Origin: Candidatus Thorarchaeota archaeon
GTDB lineage: Archaea; Asgardarchaeota; Thorarchaeia; Thorarchaeales; Thorarchaeaceae
Assembly: GCA_018238825.1 (NCBI GenBank)
Contig: JABCSP010000116.1
Span: 1 to 6,924 of the forward strand
Length of the DNA: 6,924 nt
Direction: 5' to 3'
Below the pieces are notes generated by a model. That model made no database searches, had not been told where the DNA came from, and saw only the letters and a program-made list of their open reading frames with translations. The first letter of the stretch is position 1; each line of letters opens with the position of its first letter. Positions 1 to 5,728 of the stretch are shown here, piece after piece. A program made the translations under genes and the position numbers.

Positions 1-310
1 TGAGCAAGGAATGGATGTGGATGTAAGGCACATAATCCTTGTTGCAGATATGATGACAGCTGACGGAAACATTCGTCAAATTGGTCGTCATGGTATTTCC
101 GGTTCGAAAAATAGTGTTCTTGCACGAGCAGCTTTTGAAGTGACAATCAAACACCTTCTCGGTGCAGGAATCGCTGGAACAAAAGACCCGCTTAAGGGCA
201 TTACCGAGAACGTCATTCTGGGCCAACTAATTCCCCTCGGAACTGGCAGCATTGATCTTATGATGAATCCTCATGTTCCATCGCCATTTAAGAAGAGAAA
301 GAAGAAATAA
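1..310 (+). CDS. rpoA2: DNA-directed RNA polymerase subunit A'' (RpoA2), C-terminal end, 5' truncated by the window
   Basis: This is the C-terminal part of the archaeal RNA polymerase largest subunit, the half that is separately encoded as A'' and corresponds to the C-terminal region of bacterial beta' and eukaryotic Rpb1. The frame is open from the first base, with Glu-Gln-Gly before the first Met at base 11, so that Met is internal. Visible family hallmarks are DVRHIILVADMMTADG, IRQIGRHGISG, SVLARAAFEVTIKHLL, the ENVILGQ segment and the closing PLGTG. These sequences help form the active-site cleft near the base of the clamp. The last residues are a basic tail (KKRKKK) ending at TAA. The gene is followed after 97 bases by rpl30e, the usual archaeal order after rpoH-rpoB-rpoA1-rpoA2. 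Family assignment is very secure; only the upstream part is missing. Confidence 0.97.
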   Translation, partial: EQGMDVDVRHIILVADMMTADGNIRQIGRHGISGSKNSVLARAAFEVTIKHLLGAGIAGTKDPLKGITENVILGQLIPLGTGSIDLMMNPHVPSPFKKRKKK

Positions 311-407
311 GAAGAGCTAACAGAGAGACCACGACGGAAGCATTAAAACAGAAAGGCATTTGACGCAACCCGTTTGGGTATCTACAAACATCAAAGAGGT
401 CTAAAAT

Positions 408-701
408 ATGAGCCTGAATCAACCAATTGCGAGCGCAGTAAGTACTGGTGAGTGCAAGATAGGAGCAAAGTCATCAATTGACGCTGTAAAGAAAGGTAAG
501 GCTAAGCTAGTTGTAGTAGCTGCCAATTGCCCAAAGAACGAATATGATGACATCAAAAGATATGCTCAGATATCTGGAATTAAAGTTCAACAATTTGAAG
601 GCACTTCATGGGATCTCGGTGAAACTGTAGGTAAACCCTTCATGGTTTCTGCCATTGCAATCATAAAACCTGGTGACTCCAAGATTCTAAAAATGGTCTG
701 A
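408..701 (+). CDS. rpl30e: Large-subunit ribosomal protein eL30 (L30e)
   Basis: A 97-residue protein of the L7Ae/L30e RNA-binding family, a component of the archaeal and eukaryotic 50S/60S subunit with no bacterial equivalent. Family features run in order: TGECKIGAKSSIDAVKKGKAKL near the N terminus, the VVVAANCP strand-turn (about residues 35-42), a central helix, then the GTSWDLGETVGKPF segment that contacts kink-turn RNA, and the final GDSKIL. The length is normal for archaea. ATG at 408 is preceded by AGAGGT at 395-400, a good Shine-Dalgarno at 7-base spacing. The 97-base gap after rpoA2 contains a possible TATA-like stretch (TTAAAA near 343) and a small ACCC/GGGT hairpin (368-379), so a separate promoter or leader structure is possible but not shown. 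The TGA stop overlaps the Shine-Dalgarno of nusA, suggesting coupled translation. Confidence 0.96.
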   Translation: MSLNQPIASAVSTGECKIGAKSSIDAVKKGKAKLVVVAANCPKNEYDDIKRYAQISGIKVQQFEGTSWDLGETVGKPFMVSAIAIIKPGDSKILKMV

Positions 702-711
702 GGCGAGATTC

Positions 712-1146
712 TTGGGCAAAATCAAGTTATCAATGGATGACATGGCAATGATTGCCAGATTTGAGCAAATCACCGGTGCTTCAGCTATTGATATTATCCG
801 TGATGACGAAGGAGAACGGATTATTGTTGTTGTACGAGCCAAGCAGCTTGGGAAGGCAATAGGTAGGGGCGGTGTCAATGTTAAGGCTGCTTCTGATGCT
901 TTTGGTAGAGCTGTAGATGTAGTTGAGATGGCTGAAACTGTTGAGGAATTCGTGAAGAGCGCTCTTGCTCCGGCTAGAGTTGAAGCAGTAAAAATCATAG
1001 AGCGTCGCGATGGTAACAAAGTAGCTTCGGTCACTGTAAAGAATGAAGATCGCGGTATTGCCATAGGTCGTGAGGGAAGAAATGTTGCTCGCGCCCGTAT
1101 TTTAGTTAAGCGTCATTTTGACCTAGACAATGTGGTAATTGCTTAG
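712..1146 (+). CDS. nusA: Archaeal NusA-like transcription elongation/termination factor (two KH domains)
   Basis: A 144-residue short archaeal NusA made only of two KH RNA-binding domains; the N-terminal polymerase-binding and S1 domains of bacterial NusA are absent, as is normal for archaea. KH1 carries GKAIGRGGVN (residues 47-56) and KH2 carries GIAIGREGRN (115-124), both matching the GxxG loop that grips single-stranded RNA. The C terminus KRHFDLDNVVIA is typical. The start is TTG at 712: it gives MGKIKLS, matching the usual family N terminus (M-K-I-K-L type), while the next in-frame ATG at 733 would remove conserved residues. GAGG at 700-703, overlapping the rpl30e stop, sits 8 bases upstream. 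Its place between rpl30e and rps12 is the standard archaeal order. It probably binds nascent RNA near polymerase; archaeal NusA function is known less well than bacterial. The stop is TAG. Confidence 0.94.
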   Translation: MGKIKLSMDDMAMIARFEQITGASAIDIIRDDEGERIIVVVRAKQLGKAIGRGGVNVKAASDAFGRAVDVVEMAETVEEFVKSALAPARVEAVKIIERRDGNKVASVTVKNEDRGIAIGREGRNVARARILVKRHFDLDNVVIA

Positions 1147-1190
1147 GATACTCCTTCTCAACATTAAAAACTGAGCTTATTTGATAAGGC

Positions 1191-1198
1191 TTTTAAGG
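1191..1198 (+). promoter_or_regulatory. Possible TATA box ahead of rps12
   Basis: TTTTAAGG, preceded by purine-rich bases (ATAAGG) that could act as a BRE, lies in the 129-base gap between nusA and the rps12 TTG start. A transcript from it would start around 1220 and have a leader of about 55 bases. This is a visual match only; rps12 and rps7 may equally be co-transcribed from upstream. Confidence 0.3.
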
Positions 1199-1262
1199 AA
1201 ACACTAGCCGGAAGGCTCCAGCACCACATAGAGTATACCATGAATGGTGACTCTATCACTAC

Positions 1263-1267
1263 GAGGT
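1263..1267 (+). promoter_or_regulatory. Shine-Dalgarno that decides the rps12 start
   Basis: GAGGT, complementary to the archaeal 16S 3' tail, lies 8 bases before TTG at 1276. It lies inside the longer reading frame that opens at ATG 1240, whose own upstream bases (GAGTATACC) are a poorer ribosome site. Together with the family N terminus this favours TTG 1276 as the start. Confidence 0.7.
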
Positions 1268-1275
1268 TAGATATC

Positions 1276-1719
1276 TTGACAGGTTCAAAATCCCCAGTTG
1301 GCGAGTTCGCAGCGCGACCTCTTCTACGAAAGAGGAAGAAGTTCCGCTGGAAGAAGGCCGCCTACAAAAGACGAGTCCTAAAGCTTAGGAAAAAGAGTGA
1401 CCCATTAGAGGGTGCTCCCCAAGCTCAAGGAATCGTTCTAGAGAAGGTCGGTATCGAATCAAAACAGCCAAACTCAGCTATTCGAAAAGCTGTCAGGATT
1501 CAACTGTCCAAGAACGGAAAACAAATCACTGCCTTCATTCCTGGGGATGGTGGTTTGAAATACATAGATGAACATGATACTGTACTCATTGAGGGAATTG
1601 GTGGTGCTCAAGGTGGTCCAGTAGGAGATCTGCCAGGTGTTTCCTGGAAGGTCATCAAAGTCAACGGAGTCGGTTTAGAGTCCCTGATTTACGGTAGAAA
1701 GGAGAAACCAATACGCTAG
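1276..1719 (+). CDS. rps12: Small-subunit ribosomal protein uS12
   Basis: Protein uS12 lies at the decoding centre of the 30S subunit and helps control tRNA selection accuracy. From TTG 1276 it has 147 residues, the usual archaeal length, beginning MTGSKSPVGEFAAR, which matches the family's S-P-x-G-E-F-A-A-R start. The basic stretch KKFRWKKAAYKRR follows, then DPLEGAPQAQGIVLEKVG, the near-invariant KQPNSAIRK (residues 63-71), FIPGDGG, EGIGGAQGG and the closing GRKEKPIR. An in-frame ATG at 1240 would add 12 residues without family resemblance, so I prefer TTG with GAGGT at 1263-1267. The TAG stop at 1717-1719 runs directly into the ribosome site of rps7. Identity is certain; only the start is open to debate. 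Confidence 0.97.
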   Translation: MTGSKSPVGEFAARPLLRKRKKFRWKKAAYKRRVLKLRKKSDPLEGAPQAQGIVLEKVGIESKQPNSAIRKAVRIQLSKNGKQITAFIPGDGGLKYIDEHDTVLIEGIGGAQGGPVGDLPGVSWKVIKVNGVGLESLIYGRKEKPIR

Positions 1720-1728
1720 GTGGTAATT

Positions 1729-2379
1729 ATGGCAGAAGAAAATTCAGTCGACCCAGTTGTTGAAACAGCCCCCTCTCACATACCACCAACTCTTCTCATA
1801 TTTGGTAAGTGGGACCCCACAGAAGTTGAGGTCAAGGATGTAGGTCTTATTCGATACATCTCACTGAGACCAGTACTTATTCCACATACTTCAGGTAGAC
1901 ATGCACACAAAAGATTCCACAAGTCCCACGTTCCAATTGTTGAACGTTTTGTCAACAAGCTATTGAATGCAGGACGCCGCAAGGACAAGAAGACCCGAGC
2001 TGGAAGAAATGCTGGCAAGAAATTGAAGGCATTGAACACTATGAAACGAGTCTTTGAGATGATTGATTACAAAACTGGAATGAACCCAATCCAAGTTTTA
2101 GTCACTGCAATCGAGAACTCTGCACCTTCTGAGGAAACAACCAGAATCTCTTACGGTGGGATGGCATACCCCCGCTCAGTGGATGTAGCTCCTCAACGCA
2201 GAATCGACCTTGCTCTGAAGTACCTAAGCGTAGGTGCTGTACGCGCTGCACACAAGAATGCAAAGTCATTTGAAGAGTGTATAACAGACGAGCTACTTCT
2301 CGCTTACAAGAAAGATCCTAGTAGCTTTGCAGTTGCTAGGAAAGATGAACGAGAGCGAATAGCACGTTCAGCAAGGTAA
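1729..2379 (+). CDS. rps7: Small-subunit ribosomal protein uS7
   Basis: Protein uS7 nucleates assembly of the 30S head by binding 16S rRNA and sits near the E site. The 216-residue product has an acidic N-terminal extension (about residues 1-25), then FGKWDPTEVEV, HTSGRHAHKRFHKSHVPIVERF, the basic GRRKDKKTRAGRNAGKK and the hallmark block NPIQVLVTAIENSAPSEETTRISYGG followed by YPRSVDVAPQRRIDLAL (listed here as two joined motifs). It ends ARKDERERIARSAR. Its length fits archaeal uS7. The start chosen is ATG 1729 with GGTGG at 1719-1723, 5 bases away; a GTG at 1720 would add three residues and would lie on the ribosome site itself. It follows rps12 by 9 bases and is clearly in the same operon. 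A strong hairpin terminator follows, ending the ribosomal block here. Confidence 0.97.
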   Translation: MAEENSVDPVVETAPSHIPPTLLIFGKWDPTEVEVKDVGLIRYISLRPVLIPHTSGRHAHKRFHKSHVPIVERFVNKLLNAGRRKDKKTRAGRNAGKKLKALNTMKRVFEMIDYKTGMNPIQVLVTAIENSAPSEETTRISYGGMAYPRSVDVAPQRRIDLALKYLSVGAVRAAHKNAKSFEECITDELLLAYKKDPSSFAVARKDERERIARSAR

Positions 2380-2390
2380 TCTACTCAGTA

Positions 2391-2424
2391 TGCACGGGGT
2401 TTTCCCGTGCAATCTCTATCTTTT
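2391..2424 (+). terminator. Hairpin plus T-rich terminator after rps7
   Basis: TGCACGGG (2391-2398), loop GTTTT and CCCGTGCA (2404-2411) form a perfect 8-bp stem, followed by a pyrimidine-rich stretch ending in TTTT (2421-2424). It starts 11 bases after the rps7 stop. The shape resembles a bacterial intrinsic terminator; many archaeal terminators are T tracts without a hairpin. It implies that the downstream transporter gene has its own promoter. Confidence 0.75.
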
Positions 2425-2487
2425 ATGATTAATCAGGTCATCTTATCAGATGTATCGTTATTTTAGTTACTAATAGAGGAATCAAGA

Positions 2488-3426
2488 ATGAGCAAAATCT
2501 CTTTAGCATACCTAGCCCTTGTCATAACGACAATTGCTTGGTCCTCTTCATTGATATTTGCAAAACTGATTTTTGATGAAGTAAGTCCAATTGTGTTTGT
2601 AGCATTAAGGTACACACTTGCAAGTCCATTTCTTCTTGCTTTGACTCTCCAACAGAATAGGAATAATAAATCGGGTAGTCTAAAAAAGAACTGGAAAATA
2701 TTGCTAGTTGCAGGACTTAGTGGTCCTTTCATCTCTCAGATAATGCAATATATTGGCCTAGCGATGACAACCGCAAGTGATGCTCTATTACTAATGAACC
2801 TCACACCTATTTTTGCCGTAATTCTTGCAGCTCCATTACTGAAGGAAAGGATAACAATTGACAAGATTCTCGGACTACTTCTTGCAACAATTGGTGTGAT
2901 TCTCATAGTTATGAACACGTCTCCAGAATACGCAGCTATCAATGTCCAAAGGATATTGGGAGATATCATTGTGATTGCATCAACATTCTTCTTTGCAATC
3001 AATGGGATTGCTGGGAAAATTGCTGTAAAATATGAAAATGCAGTGACTGTCACTTTCTACAGCACATTATTTGCAATTCCATTTATTTGGATGTCTGCTG
3101 CAATCCTTGAAGATGTTACTGTACTATTCAGAATGAGTGCCTTTACTTGGCTTGTAATAGCATGGGTCGCAATTGTAAACACTGTGATGGCATTCATTCT
3201 CTATTACCATTCTATGAAGCATATCGAGGCATCACGAGTTCAGATCACACTGAATTTGGTTGCTGTTTGGGGAGTTTTGATGTCGGTTTTTATCCTTCAC
3301 GAAACAATCACCTTACTCCAGATAACTGGGGGATTTCTTACCATAATTGGAGTGATTCTTGCACAGATGACCCAAATTCGGAAGAAATCTAGTGAAGATC
3401 CTATAACGCTTGATGAATCAATCTAG
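2488..3426 (+). CDS. DMT-superfamily permease, EamA domain (10 TM)
   Basis: A 312-residue polytopic membrane protein of the drug/metabolite transporter superfamily. Hydrophobic segments fit ten helices in two EamA repeats, about residues 7-142 and 157-294. Each repeat ends in the typical pattern of helix, Glu-containing turn and helix: NLTPIFAVILAAPLLKERIT with E120 in repeat one, and LVAVWGVLMSVFILHETIT with E272 in repeat two, followed by Gly-rich helices (LLLATIGVILI; GGFLTIIGVILAQ). The C-terminal tail (residues 295-312) is hydrophilic. The substrate cannot be deduced: family members export amino acids, metabolites or drugs. ATG 2488 has AGAGGA (2475-2480) 7 bases upstream. A TATA-like TTTTATGA at 2421-2428 could drive it. 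It lies between rps7 and tuf, where EF-2 is found in some archaea, and is not functionally related to them. Confidence 0.93.
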   Translation: MSKISLAYLALVITTIAWSSSLIFAKLIFDEVSPIVFVALRYTLASPFLLALTLQQNRNNKSGSLKKNWKILLVAGLSGPFISQIMQYIGLAMTTASDALLLMNLTPIFAVILAAPLLKERITIDKILGLLLATIGVILIVMNTSPEYAAINVQRILGDIIVIASTFFFAINGIAGKIAVKYENAVTVTFYSTLFAIPFIWMSAAILEDVTVLFRMSAFTWLVIAWVAIVNTVMAFILYYHSMKHIEASRVQITLNLVAVWGVLMSVFILHETITLLQITGGFLTIIGVILAQMTQIRKKSSEDPITLDESI

Positions 3427-3500
3427 GGGAATCAAAATGAACGATAAGGCTTGATTAATTCAATTCGAAAACCTCAAGTGAACTAAGGTCTAAAATCCTC

Positions 3501-4058
3501 TTGATTTCAATGACAAGTAAAGTGCTCATTTGCTATGGATCAAGATATGGTACTACGACTGAAGTAGTCCAAGAGATGGCAAAGACAGCTGAAGACCTTG
3601 GAGTAAAGGTGAATACAGTCTTTCTGAAAAAGGAAAAACCACCATCATCGTTTGATGAATATGACCTAGTAATTATAGGAAGTGGCATTCAAGCAGGAAG
3701 ATGGACAAAGGAACCTCTTAATTTTATCAAGAATAATATAGACAGTCTATCTAGAACAAAGGTTGCACTCTTTGTGGTTTGTGCCTATGCTGATGACCCT
3801 GAAAAACGCGATGAAGCACAGACACTCTTTCTGGATAACATAATCGAACAATATCCTGGACTTTTACCGATTTCGAATGCGCTCATTGGCGGAGCTTTCG
3901 ATTTTGACAAGTATAACTTTGCAGTTCGTGCCCTAGTGAAGAATATGGTGAGTCGTAAACTACCTCCTGGTGAAGAGATGCCAGAGAAAATTGATTTCCG
4001 TGACTGGGACCAGATACGACATTGGATTACTGAATTAGTCAGTTCAGTAGCATTCTAA
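3501..4058 (+). CDS. Flavodoxin-domain protein (Flavodoxin_5 / HemG-like)
   Basis: A 185-residue flavodoxin-fold protein, probably a soluble FMN-binding electron carrier or reductase. The N-terminal strand KVLICYGSRYGTTT (residues 7-20) includes the S-x-x-G-T-T loop that binds FMN phosphate. YDLVIIGSGIQAGRW (54-68) matches the second flavin-contact loop, and KVALFVVCAYADDPEKR and ALIGGAFDFDKYNF follow as in the Flavodoxin_5 family. Length and pattern resemble menaquinone-dependent protoporphyrinogen oxidase HemG, but such archaeal homologues often lack a haem role and no haem gene is nearby, so the function stays open. Start: TTG 3501 has AAGGT (3485-3489) 11 bases upstream; ATG 3510 would give MTSKVLI, equally good for the domain but without a ribosome site. 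It follows the transporter by 74 bases, possibly co-transcribed, since no clear terminator lies between them. Confidence 0.88.
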   Translation: MISMTSKVLICYGSRYGTTTEVVQEMAKTAEDLGVKVNTVFLKKEKPPSSFDEYDLVIIGSGIQAGRWTKEPLNFIKNNIDSLSRTKVALFVVCAYADDPEKRDEAQTLFLDNIIEQYPGLLPISNALIGGAFDFDKYNFAVRALVKNMVSRKLPPGEEMPEKIDFRDWDQIRHWITELVSSVAF

Positions 4059-4068
4059 TTCTCTAAGA

Positions 4069-4083
4069 TGATTGAACATCAAC
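4069..4083 (+). repeat. 15-base direct repeat, copy 1 (upstream of tuf)
   Basis: TGATTGAACATCAAC occurs here, 10 bases after the flavodoxin stop, and again exactly at 5613-5627 beyond the tuf terminator. The motif is itself a short inverted repeat (TGAT..ATCA). The two copies bracket tuf and its leader and terminator. Role unknown. Confidence 0.6.
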
Positions 4084-4129
4084 ACAAAGGGCTCGTTATC
4101 TCAATGGTTAAGCGAACCTGTCGAAAGCG

Positions 4130-4136
4130 TTAAAAG
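4130..4136 (+). promoter_or_regulatory. Possible TATA box for tuf
   Basis: TTAAAAG lies 70 bases before the tuf start and would place the transcript start around 4157-4160, just ahead of the leader hairpin. A second AT-rich candidate, CATAAAAAG at 4152-4160, would start transcription near 4180. The preceding rps7 terminator and the unrelated flavodoxin gene make a dedicated tuf promoter likely, but which box is used cannot be decided by eye. Confidence 0.4.
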
Positions 4137-4161
4137 CATCCCGCGAAGGAGCATAAAAAGT

Positions 4162-4181
4162 CTGTCACATTCAGTGGACAG
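4162..4181 (+). other. Hairpin in the tuf leader
   Basis: CTGTCAC (4162-4168), loop ATTCA and GTGGACAG (4174-4181) pair into a 7-bp stem with one bulged G. If transcription starts from the TATA at 4130, this stem sits at the 5' end of the tuf mRNA, where it could stabilise the message or affect translation. Structure seen, role inferred. Confidence 0.4.
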
Positions 4182-4194
4182 GCTAAAATAACGT

Positions 4195-4199
4195 GGTGA
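4195..4199 (+). promoter_or_regulatory. Shine-Dalgarno that fixes the tuf TTG start
   Basis: GGTGA, a full match to the 16S 3' tail, lies 6 bases before TTG 4206. An in-frame TGA at 4197-4199 lies inside this motif, so no longer frame is possible and no ATG or GTG start exists between it and the conserved GTPase N terminus. Confidence 0.8.
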
Positions 4200-4205
4200 A
4201 TAAGA

Positions 4206-5510
4206 TTGAGCAAAAAAAATAAAGAGCACCTCAATCTCGTCGTCATAGGGCACGTAGACCACGGTAAAAGCACTATGACGGGCAGATTGCTATACGAGAC
4301 CGGTGCGGTAGATGAGCGAACATTTCAGGCACACAAAGCAGAGGCTGAGAAGCTAGGAAGACCTTCCTGGGCTTGGGCTTTCGCACTTGACAGACTCAAG
4401 GAAGAAAGAGAAAGAGGCCTCACTATTGATATTGCCTTCTTTAAGTTCCTCACTGACAAATACTACTACACAATTATCGATGCTCCCGGACATAAAGACT
4501 TCATCAAGAACATGATCACTGGCGCCTCACAGGCTGATGTTGGTCTGCTTGTTGTGTCTGCAAAGCGAGGAGAATTCGAAGCTGGTATTGGACCTGGTGG
4601 TCAGACCAAGGAGCATGCTTACCTTGCTATGACTCTTGGAGTACCAAGCTTAATTGTTGCGGTGAACAAGTTCGACGATGATAGTTGCAAGTACAGCGAA
4701 GACAGATACAATGAAATCAAGGATGAAGTTGGTGGATTCTTAGCCACTATTGGCTACAAGGAAGGTACAGTTCCATTCATTCCAACTTCAGCGCTCGATG
4801 CTGCTAACCTGAAGGAGAAGACCCCTGACCTCACACCATGGTACGATGGACCTTGCCTTCTTGAGGCACTTGATCTAGTTGCACTTCCAGCGAAGCCAAC
4901 TGACAAGGATTTACGTGTACCAATCAACGATGTATACTCAATCAAGGGTGTCGGTACAGTACCAGTAGGTCGTGTTGAAACTGGTATCATGAAGTCCGGT
5001 CAGCAAGTGACTTTCATGCCTCCTGACAAGACTGGAGAAGTCAAGTCTATCGAGATGCATCACGAGATATTGCCTCAGGCAGTACCTGGTGATAATATTG
5101 GTTTCAATATTCGAGGTATTGATAGAAAGGACTTAGGTCGTGGAGATGTTGCTGGTCCAACAGATAAGCCACCCACAGTTGCTACTGACTATACCGGTCA
5201 GGTGATGGTCATCCAGCACCCAAGTGCTATCACTGTTGGTTATACACCAGTCATTCATGCACACACGGCTCAGGTCGCTTGCAGGTTCGACGAGATCTTA
5301 CAGAAGCTTGACCAAGCTACTGGACAGGTCACTGAGGAGAAGCCAGACTTTGTCAAGAAAGGCGAGTCCATGATTGCCAAGTTGGTACCTCTAAAACCAA
5401 TGGTTATTGAATCCTACAAGAAATTCCCACAACTCGGCAGGTTTGCTGTCCGTGATATGGGTATGACTGTAGCCGTTGGTGTTGTGACTAAAGTCACTGC
5501 CAGAAAGTAA
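4206..5510 (+). CDS. tuf: Translation elongation factor EF-1 alpha (aEF1A)
   Basis: A 434-residue GTPase that carries aminoacyl-tRNA to the ribosomal A site. The G domain (about 1-225) has G1 GHVDHGKS (15-22), switch I ERERGLTID with Thr73, G3 DAPGH (92-96), G4 NKFD (154-157; NKMD is commoner) and G5 SAL (195-197). Two beta-barrel domains follow, with VYSIKGVGTVPVGRVETG, PGDNIGFNIRG, RGDVAG, HPSAITVGYTPVIHAHTAQVAC split over the domain II/III junction, and LGRFAVRDMGMTVAVGVV near the end. GEFEAGIGPGGQTKEH (122-137) is the insertion typical of TACK, Asgard and eukaryotic EF-1A. Residues 51-61 (GRPSWAWAFAL) differ from the usual GKGSFKYAWVL type but keep the helix. The start is TTG, forced by an upstream stop. 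The gene is monocistronic by layout, flanked by a leader and a terminator; uS10, its common neighbour, is missing. Confidence 0.98.
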   Translation: MSKKNKEHLNLVVIGHVDHGKSTMTGRLLYETGAVDERTFQAHKAEAEKLGRPSWAWAFALDRLKEERERGLTIDIAFFKFLTDKYYYTIIDAPGHKDFIKNMITGASQADVGLLVVSAKRGEFEAGIGPGGQTKEHAYLAMTLGVPSLIVAVNKFDDDSCKYSEDRYNEIKDEVGGFLATIGYKEGTVPFIPTSALDAANLKEKTPDLTPWYDGPCLLEALDLVALPAKPTDKDLRVPINDVYSIKGVGTVPVGRVETGIMKSGQQVTFMPPDKTGEVKSIEMHHEILPQAVPGDNIGFNIRGIDRKDLGRGDVAGPTDKPPTVATDYTGQVMVIQHPSAITVGYTPVIHAHTAQVACRFDEILQKLDQATGQVTEEKPDFVKKGESMIAKLVPLKPMVIESYKKFPQLGRFAVRDMGMTVAVGVVTKVTARK

Positions 5511-5526
5511 TTGTAACTTTGAGAAC

Positions 5527-5562
5527 CGGGCCAGCAAGGCCCGTGTTTCTTTCTTTTTCTTT
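5527..5562 (+). terminator. Hairpin plus long T-rich tract after tuf
   Basis: CGGGCC (5527-5532), loop AGCAA and GGCCCG (5538-5543) form a perfect 6-bp GC stem, followed by a run of T broken only by single C residues from 5546 to 5562. It starts 17 bases after the tuf stop. This is a textbook-looking intrinsic terminator and matches the rps7 one in design (GC stem, 5-base loop, pyrimidine tail). Confidence 0.8.
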
Positions 5563-5593
5563 GATATCTGAATCTGAAGCCTTCTAATCTGAT

Positions 5594-5728
5594 CTATGTC
5601 TCACGTTTCTGTTGATTGAACATCAACTGTAAGAAATTTCTATGTTCTACCCTTCTCCTGCCAGTGTCACCACAATCCAGCATCTTCGAAAAAATACTAA
5701 ACTTAGCAGGAGCTTTGTCAACGGTCAT
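5594..5728 (-). CDS. Possible small protein, 44 residues, overlapping the upstream minus-strand gene
   Basis: On the minus strand an ATG at 5728-5726 shares ATGA with the stop of the 102-residue ORF, a junction typical of translationally coupled genes. The frame runs to TAG at 5594-5596 and encodes MTVDKAPAKFSIFSKMLDCG followed by a basic region and end NQQKRET. I recognise no family. The alternative is that it is the continuation of the 102-residue ORF displaced by a frameshift, or simply non-coding. The sequence contains one of the 15-base repeats on the opposite strand. No clear terminator is seen beyond it. Low confidence. Confidence 0.25.
   Translation of the reverse strand: MTVDKAPAKFSIFSKMLDCGDTGRRRVEHRNFLQLMFNQQKRET
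5613..5627 (+). repeat. 15-base direct repeat, copy 2 (downstream of tuf)
   Basis: An exact second copy of TGATTGAACATCAAC, here extended into a perfect GTTGAT-TGAAC-ATCAAC hairpin (5611-5627). It lies 50 bases after the tuf terminator, within the possible 44-residue minus-strand ORF. Confidence 0.6.

Noticed and set aside
687..1064. 125-codon minus-strand open frame opposite nusA
   Set aside because: It is the antisense of a certain gene, with Ser/Thr/Ala/Ile-rich composition typical of reversed coding sequence and no family resemblance.
1776..2039. 87-codon minus-strand open frame opposite rps7
   Set aside because: Antisense of a certain ribosomal protein gene; no ribosome site or recognisable product.
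2463..3053. Two minus-strand frames opposite the transporter (2463-2732, 2736-3053)
   Set aside because: Both lie over a clear EamA gene and look like reversed membrane-protein codons.
3147..3392. 81-codon forward frame inside the transporter gene
   Set aside because: Out-of-frame shadow of the permease; Cys/His/Ser-rich composition with no known motif.
3430..3456. AATCAA / TTGATT inverted repeat after the transporter gene as a terminator
   Set aside because: Only 6 AT-rich base pairs with a 15-base loop and no T tract after it.
4088..4145. tRNA-like stretch: GGGCTCG followed by TATCTCAATGGTTAAGCGA, resembling an acceptor strand and D arm
   Set aside because: The D stem does not pair, no anticodon stem or T arm follows, and no CGAGCCC acceptor complement lies within 90 bases. 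At most a chance match or a decayed remnant.
4754..4990. 78-codon minus-strand frame opposite tuf
   Set aside because: Antisense of EF-1A; no independent support.
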